From Candidatus Komeilibacteria bacterium (lineage in GTDB: Bacteria; Patescibacteriota; Patescibacteriia; UBA1558; S5-K13): 7,771 bases of DNA. The stretch covers positions 1 through 7,771 of the forward strand of contig JAUVAE010000027.1 in assembly GCA_030591905.1 (NCBI GenBank), given 5' to 3'. Below the pieces are notes generated by a model. It had not been told where the DNA came from and did no database searches. It saw nothing but the letters and a program-made list of their open reading frames with translations. Shown piece by piece: positions 2,926-7,771 of the stretch. The position numbers and the translations under genes are program-made. The number at the start of each line of letters is the position of its first letter. The stretch's first letter is position 1.

Positions 2926-5613
2926 ATGGAAAAAAATTATCATAGTATTTCTGGTCAAAAGGTATTAAGTGATCTTAATTCTAATTTACAAGGACTTTCT
3001 GAAGAGGAAGCTCAGAAAAGATTAGTTAAATACGGACCTAATAAAATTATAGAACAAAAAAAGATTTCTAAGTTTTTTATATTTTTTAGTCAATTCAATA
3101 ATATCTTAATTTATATTTTATTATTGGCTTCTTTAATATCTTTTCTTTTTGGTGAAAATGTGGACGCTATAGTTATTTTAGCGGCGGTATTTTTAAATAC
3201 TGTTATTGGTTATTTTCAAGAGAACAAGGCTCAAAGTGATCTTTCTAAATTAAAGCATTATATTAAACAACAAGTTTTCGTTCGGCGAGAAGGTCAACAG
3301 TATCTTTTAAATACTGAAGATTTAGTTTTAGGAGATATTATTTTAATTCAATCTGGTTCTCGAGTAGCTGCAGATTGTAGAATTTTAGAGACTAATGAAT
3401 TAAAATGCCAGGAAGCTGCTTTAACGGGAGAGTCTTTAGCTGTAGATAAAAGTTCAGAAAAAGTTTCAGTGGGAGCAGTAATTGGCGATAGAAGTAGTAT
3501 TCTTTATACAGGTACGAATATCGTGAGAGGTAACGCTGTGGCTTTAGTTGTGGCAACAGGTATGGATACAGAGATAGGTAAAATAGCTGGCTATATTAGT
3601 GAAACCGAAGATGAAGCAACTCCTTTACAAATTAGATTAAAAAAGTTAGGTCACATTATTGGGATATTTTCTTTAGTTGCTTGTGCTTTGATTTTTATTT
3701 TAGGTATAATTTTGGGTCGTAGTGCTTTGGAAATGTTTTTAATCAGTGTTGCCATTGCAGTTTCTTCTATCCCCGAGGGTTTACCGGTAGCCATTACTGT
3801 CATTTTAGCGATTGGTATGCAAAGGATTTTAAAAAAGAAATCTTTAGTTAGACGTTTGGTGGCTGCTGAAACTTTAGGATCTACTACTGTAATTTGTACA
3901 GATAAGACTGGTACTTTAACAGTTGGTCAAATGGCAGTCAGTGATATTATTTTAGACAATGAAATTGTTGATATTCTTTCTAAAAAAGATCGAACTTTAT
4001 CTGATAGAGTTAAAGAGGTTTTAAGGGTTGGGTTTTTATGTAATGATTCTTTTTTAGAAGACCAAAAAGCTTCTCAAGAATCATTAAAAGAATTAGAAAT
4101 ATCTGGTTCCCCTACGGACAAGGCTTTATTGTCGGCCGGATTGGATTTAGGTTTTTCTTTGAAAGAAGAAAAGAAGATTTATCCTCAATTAGATGAGGTT
4201 ACATTTGATAGTGCTAAAAAATACATGATGACTCTGCATACTAATCTTAAAGAACAGACTAATGATAGAATAATATTTTGTAAGGGTGCTCCGGAAATAG
4301 TAATTGAACATTGTAGTTTCATTAATACTAAAAATGGAGTTAAAAGATTAACGGCTAAAGAAAAAGAAAAAATTGTTAAGACTCAAAATCATTTTACATC
4401 TAAAGGTTTAAGATTATTAGCTGTTGCCGAAAGAAGAATTAGTAGTAAAATCTTAAAAGATAATTTAGATGATAATTTTGAACATTTAGTTTTATTAGGT
4501 TTAATAGCCTTAAAGGATCCTTTGAGAAAAACTTCTAAAGAAACTATCAGAATTTGTCGGCAGGCAGGTATTAGGCCGATTATTATTACTGGAGATCATA
4601 AATTAACTGCTCGAGCAGTAGCAGCGGAAGTTGGACTAAAGGTCGCTTCGGAAAATATTTTAATAGGAGAAGAATTAGATAAACTAAATGATGATGATTT
4701 ACGAGAGAGAGTTAAAAAAGTTAATTTATACGCCAGGGTAAGCCCTCATCATAAATTAAGAATTATTAAAGCTTTACAAGAAAATAACGAAGTGGTGGCT
4801 ATGGCTGGAGATGGAATTAATGATGCCCCCGCGATTCAAATGGCTGATATTGGAATAGCTTTGGGTTCCGGAACTGATATTGCTAAAGAAACTGCCGAGA
4901 TTGTTCTTTTAGAAAATGATTTTTCTGTTATTGTTCAAGCCGTAAAACAGGGTCGGATTATTTTTGATAATCTCAGAAAAATTATTGTTTATTTATTATC
5001 AGATTCTTTTTCTGGAATGCTATTAATAGTATCGGCTATTGTTTTGGGATTGCCCCTGCCTTTAATACCAGCTCAGATTTTATGGATAAACATTGTTAAT
5101 GATTCCTTGCCGAATTTTGCTCTGGCTTTTGAAAAGGGGGATAAGGACATAATGAAGAGAAAACCTTTAAAAAAGAATGAACCAATTTTAGATAAAGAGA
5201 TGAAGTTTTTAATTTTTGTAATAGGGGTTTTTACAGATATTGGATTATTAGTACTTTTTATTATATTAATGAAAACCGGACACGATATTGTTCATGTCCG
5301 AACTTATATGTTTGCCGCTTTAGGCATTGATTCTTTGATATATGTTTACTCATGTAAGAATCTAAAACGTCAAATATGGAATTATAAATTATTTGATAAT
5401 AAGCTTCTAGTTTTAGGAACTACGATTAGTTTGATTATGTTAATGGCTGGAATATATTTTCCTCTTTTCCAAAAAGCATTAAGAACAATACCTTTAGGAA
5501 TGGAAGGTTGGTTGATAATGTTAGGTGTTGCTTTATTTGAAGTTGTTTCTATTGAATTTGGTAAATGGTTGTTTATTCATAAAAGATTTAAGAAAAAATA
5601 CAAACAATCTTAA
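2926..5613 (+). CDS. P-type cation ATPase, P2 (Ca2+-transporting-like)
   Basis: This 895-residue pump, a normal length for P2 Ca2+ ATPases, couples ATP hydrolysis to cation export across the membrane. Domain order is: cation_ATPase_N about 1-70; M1-M2 about 50-95; actuator with TGES at 167-170; M3-M4 with PEGLP at 283-287; phosphorylation site DKTGT with D326; nucleotide-binding KGAPE at 453-457; TGDH at 555-558; hinge GDGINDAP with D629 and D633; then M5-M10. In M6, WINIVND keeps N722 and D726, matching SERCA N796 and D800. T799 is replaced by N725. In M5, YLLSDSFSGM places S694 and G697 where SERCA has N768 and E771. With PEGLP glutamate E284 this suggests one cation site, as in PMR1-type pumps. 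Ca2+ is most likely; Mn2+ or another ion cannot be excluded. No SD precedes the ATG. It is divergent from the CNNM-CBS gene. Confidence 0.95.
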   Translation: MEKNYHSISGQKVLSDLNSNLQGLSEEEAQKRLVKYGPNKIIEQKKISKFFIFFSQFNNILIYILLLASLISFLFGENVDAIVILAAVFLNTVIGYFQENKAQSDLSKLKHYIKQQVFVRREGQQYLLNTEDLVLGDIILIQSGSRVAADCRILETNELKCQEAALTGESLAVDKSSEKVSVGAVIGDRSSILYTGTNIVRGNAVALVVATGMDTEIGKIAGYISETEDEATPLQIRLKKLGHIIGIFSLVACALIFILGIILGRSALEMFLISVAIAVSSIPEGLPVAITVILAIGMQRILKKKSLVRRLVAAETLGSTTVICTDKTGTLTVGQMAVSDIILDNEIVDILSKKDRTLSDRVKEVLRVGFLCNDSFLEDQKASQESLKELEISGSPTDKALLSAGLDLGFSLKEEKKIYPQLDEVTFDSAKKYMMTLHTNLKEQTNDRIIFCKGAPEIVIEHCSFINTKNGVKRLTAKEKEKIVKTQNHFTSKGLRLLAVAERRISSKILKDNLDDNFEHLVLLGLIALKDPLRKTSKETIRICRQAGIRPIIITGDHKLTARAVAAEVGLKVASENILIGEELDKLNDDDLRERVKKVNLYARVSPHHKLRIIKALQENNEVVAMAGDGINDAPAIQMADIGIALGSGTDIAKETAEIVLLENDFSVIVQAVKQGRIIFDNLRKIIVYLLSDSFSGMLLIVSAIVLGLPLPLIPAQILWINIVNDSLPNFALAFEKGDKDIMKRKPLKKNEPILDKEMKFLIFVIGVFTDIGLLVLFIILMKTGHDIVHVRTYMFAALGIDSLIYVYSCKNLKRQIWNYKLFDNKLLVLGTTISLIMLMAGIYFPLFQKALRTIPLGMEGWLIMLGVALFEVVSIEFGKWLFIHKRFKKKYKQS

Positions 5614-5640
5614 ACTAGAATTAAAGATAAAATGAAAAGC

Positions 5641-5669
5641 AGTCTTCGTTTTGAGGACTATTTTTTATT
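5641..5669 (+). terminator. Terminator after the P-type ATPase gene
   Basis: AGTCTTC (5641-5647) pairs with GAGGACT (5653-5659), seven pairs including one G:U, followed by A and six T (5661-5666) and a further T run. It ends the ATPase transcript 28 nt after the stop and isolates it from lepB. Confidence 0.8.
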
Positions 5670-5735
5670 TGATTTTATTTAAAAAATATGTTAATATATC
5701 TATACTTTTAGGTGAAAAAATCTATTAAATGGTAC

Positions 5736-5741
5736 TATAAT
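5736..5741 (+). promoter_or_regulatory. -10 box for the lepB-hisS unit
   Basis: TATAAT lies 42 nt before the lepB ATG. The hexamer 17 bp upstream (5713-5718, TGAAAA) is a poor -35. The preceding terminator makes a promoter in this gap necessary, and this is the best candidate. Confidence 0.5.
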
Positions 5742-5783
5742 AGACGTTTTAAGACAATTTTAATATAATAAATTTTTAACAAA

Positions 5784-6434
5784 ATGGATGAGAAAAAACC
5801 AAGCGCTCAAGAAGAAGTCGTAGAAGAAATAAAGGAAAAAAATAATAATTTACCTAAGAAAAATTTTTGGAAATCTTTTTTTAGTTTTACTTTAGAAATA
5901 TTAAAGACAGTTATTATTTCCTTGGCGATTATATTGCCAATCAGATATTTCATAATTCAACCTTTTATGGTGGATGGTGCTTCTATGCAACCTAATTTTC
6001 ATGATAAAGAATATTTAGTAATTAATGAAATTTCTTACCGTTTTAATGAGCCAGATAGAGGTGAGGTTGTGGTTTTTAAAAATCCGACCAATACTAAACA
6101 ATATTATATAAAAAGAATTATCGGATTACCAGGGGAAACTATTAAAATAGAAAATTCCAAAGTTTATATAAAAGGAATTAATAAAAACGATTTTATTCAA
6201 ATTAATGAATCTGATTATCTCCCAGAAAATACTAAAACATTTGGTAATATTAAAGGATTGAAATTAAAGGATGATGAATTTTTCGTTTTAGGAGATAATA
6301 GAAAAAATTCTAAGGATTCTAGAAATCTTGGTCCTATCAAAAGAGAACTGATTACTGGTAGGGTTTGGATTAGAGGTTTTCCATTTAAAGAAGCAACAAT
6401 TTTTAATTTTTCAGAATATGATTACGGATTATAA
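5784..6434 (+). CDS. lepB: Signal peptidase I
   Basis: This 216-residue S26-family serine protease removes signal peptides from exported proteins on the outer face of the cytoplasmic membrane. Residues 1-30 are a charged cytosolic tail. One membrane segment follows at about 33-57. The catalytic serine is S67 in DGASMQP (box B) and the general-base lysine is K110 in YYIKRIIGLPGE (box D). Box E is GDNRKNSKDSRNLGPI at 170-185. All catalytic elements are present, and the length fits single-anchor bacterial enzymes. ATG at 5784 lacks an SD (upstream is A/T-only apart from AAC), like the other large plus-strand genes here. hisS starts 20 nt after the stop with no terminator between, suggesting co-transcription. 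Confidence 0.96.
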   Translation: MDEKKPSAQEEVVEEIKEKNNNLPKKNFWKSFFSFTLEILKTVIISLAIILPIRYFIIQPFMVDGASMQPNFHDKEYLVINEISYRFNEPDRGEVVVFKNPTNTKQYYIKRIIGLPGETIKIENSKVYIKGINKNDFIQINESDYLPENTKTFGNIKGLKLKDDEFFVLGDNRKNSKDSRNLGPIKRELITGRVWIRGFPFKEATIFNFSEYDYGL

Positions 6435-6454
6435 AAATAAATAACAAGTATCAA

Positions 6455-7771
6455 ATGACTAAAAAAGCACAAAAAAAAGTGACCAAAGTAAGGGTAAAAG
6501 CGAAAGCTAAAACCAAACTTAAAGCTAAGGTTAAAACTAAATCAAAGAAAAGAAAATTTTCTTTAGTTAAGGGTTTTAAAGACATCTTACCATCAGATCA
6601 GATGTATTGGAATTTTGTTAGAGAAAAGTTTGTCAGTATATCCAAATCTTATGGTTTTCAAAGAATAGATTTACCGATTCTAGAAGAAACTGGTTTATTT
6701 GTTAGGGGAGTTGGTGAAGAAACGGATATAGTTTCTAAAGAAATGTTTTCTTTTAAAACTTTAGGAAAAGAAGAGGTCAGTTTAAGGCCAGAAGGAACTG
6801 CTGGAATTGTTAGAGCTTATGTTGAACACGGAATGCTTAATAAACCAAAACCAGTTAAAGTTTTTTATTTAGGACCTATGTTTAGATATGATAGGCCTCA
6901 GGCTGGTCGTTATCGTCAATTTTATCAATTTGGCTTAGAAGCAATTGGTGATGATGATCCAATAATTGATGCTCAATTGATATATTTATGTAAACAAATG
7001 TACAATGATATAGGTATTCCAGTTGATATTCAAATTAATAGTATTGGTTGTATAAAATGTAGAAAAATTTATATTAGATTGTTAAAGAATTATTTAAAAA
7101 AGAAAAAAAATAAATTATGTAATAATTGTAAATCACGTTATTTAAAAAATCCCCTTAGAGTTTTAGATTGTAAAGAAAAAAAATGTAAAGAAGTAGTAGA
7201 AGACGCTCCTCAAATAATTGATCATTTATGTGAAGATTGTAATAGTCATTTTGTTAAAGTTTTGGAATATTTAGAAGATGCTGAAACTTCTTACATCTTA
7301 AATCCTTTTATAGTCAGAGGATTAGATTATTATAATCGAACAACTTTTGAAGTGTTTCCGAAAGGGAGCTCCGGAAGTCAAAGTGCTTTAGCTGGTGGTG
7401 GTCGTTATGATGGTTTGATAAAAACCTTATGTGGACCAGAAACTCCAGCAATAGGCTTGGCTATTGGAATGGAAAGAACAATTGCTAAATTAAGAGAAAA
7501 AGAAGAGACACCTAGCATAAAGAAAAATAAAGAAATAGTTAAGAGTGATAGATGCGATATTTTTGTTGCTCAATTAGGAGAAGCGGCTAGAAAGAAAGCT
7601 TTAGTTTTATTTGAAGAATTAAGACAATCTGGATTTAATGTTGGAGAAAGTCTTTCTAAGGCAGCTTTGAAAGCTCAATTAGAAGCTTCAAATAGAAAGA
7701 AAGCTAAATTAAGTATAATTATTGGTCAAAAAGAAATTTTAGATAAAACAATTTTGATTAGAGACATGGAA
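6455..7771 (+). CDS. hisS: Histidyl-tRNA synthetase, 3' end cut by the window
   Basis: This class II synthetase charges tRNA-His with histidine. The frame is open for 439 codons to the window edge, so the gene is partial and probably lacks only the last few tens of residues. The core starts at KGFKDILP (39-46). Motif 2 is YLGPMFRYDRPQAGRYRQF (138-156, catalytic R144). The histidine-specific RGLDYY is at 288-293 (R288), GGGRYDG at 314-320, and motif 3 GLAIGMER at 334-341. The C-terminal anticodon-binding domain begins near 364. Two features stand out. Residues 1-34 form a very basic extension, with 18 Lys/Arg and Lys-Ala repeats. The insertion domain has eight Cys in four pairs (199/202, 222/225, 239/244, 259/262), likely zinc-binding. 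ATG 6455 is the only plausible ATG before the core. No SD is visible. Confidence 0.96.
   Translation, partial: MTKKAQKKVTKVRVKAKAKTKLKAKVKTKSKKRKFSLVKGFKDILPSDQMYWNFVREKFVSISKSYGFQRIDLPILEETGLFVRGVGEETDIVSKEMFSFKTLGKEEVSLRPEGTAGIVRAYVEHGMLNKPKPVKVFYLGPMFRYDRPQAGRYRQFYQFGLEAIGDDDPIIDAQLIYLCKQMYNDIGIPVDIQINSIGCIKCRKIYIRLLKNYLKKKKNKLCNNCKSRYLKNPLRVLDCKEKKCKEVVEDAPQIIDHLCEDCNSHFVKVLEYLEDAETSYILNPFIVRGLDYYNRTTFEVFPKGSSGSQSALAGGGRYDGLIKTLCGPETPAIGLAIGMERTIAKLREKEETPSIKKNKEIVKSDRCDIFVAQLGEAARKKALVLFEELRQSGFNVGESLSKAALKAQLEASNRKKAKLSIIIGQKEILDKTILIRDME

Noticed and set aside
2926..7771. Reassignment of TGA (Gly code of some CPR lineages)
   Set aside because: No in-frame TGA appears inside the coding regions, and all conserved glycines checked use GGN codons; the standard code is enough.

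Overview
This is a low-GC bacterial window (only a few GC-rich islands break the A/T-rich background). Compact single genes sit behind short palindromic terminators. The larger genes mostly lack Shine-Dalgarno sequences, and intergenic regions carry nested palindromic repeats. Together these features suggest a Patescibacteria/CPR (Parcubacteria-like) genome; that placement is inference from style and not proven. No in-frame TGA is needed, so the standard code is sufficient.

Layout. Positions 2-77 hold tRNA-Lys(UUU) with an encoded CCA. It is followed by a trailer of three hairpin modules and a rho-independent terminator (192-212). A minus-strand gene for a 121-residue protein of unknown function follows (279-644), with a strong SD and promoter. 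Next is a GC-rich nested-palindrome element with imperfect terminal inverted repeats (722-894). A small plus-strand DUF1003-type membrane protein (959-1270) converges on a minus-strand C2H2 zinc-finger-like small protein (1338-1601), and the two share a perfect 26-nt palindromic terminator. A minus-strand CNNM/DUF21-CBS protein lacking the CorC_HlyC domain (1733-2707) is divergent from a plus-strand P2-type Ca2+-like ATPase (2926-5613). The 218-bp region between them contains promoters and short tandem/direct repeats. After a terminator, a probable operon begins: signal peptidase I (lepB, 5784-6434), then 20 nt downstream hisS (6455 to the window edge, 3' truncated). HisS has an unusual Lys-rich N-terminal extension and an eight-cysteine insertion domain.

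How the genes relate. The CNNM-CBS protein and the P-type ATPase are both membrane proteins linked to divalent cations, and their divergent pairing suggests a small ion-homeostasis module. lepB-hisS is a housekeeping pair (protein export and translation). The two small minus-strand genes stand apart because of their strong SDs and consensus-like promoters. I did not find a clear new multi-gene defence or mobile system. The most unusual items are the structured tRNA trailer, the palindromic element, the HisRS extension, the heptad repeats in the ATPase leader and the two unassigned small proteins.
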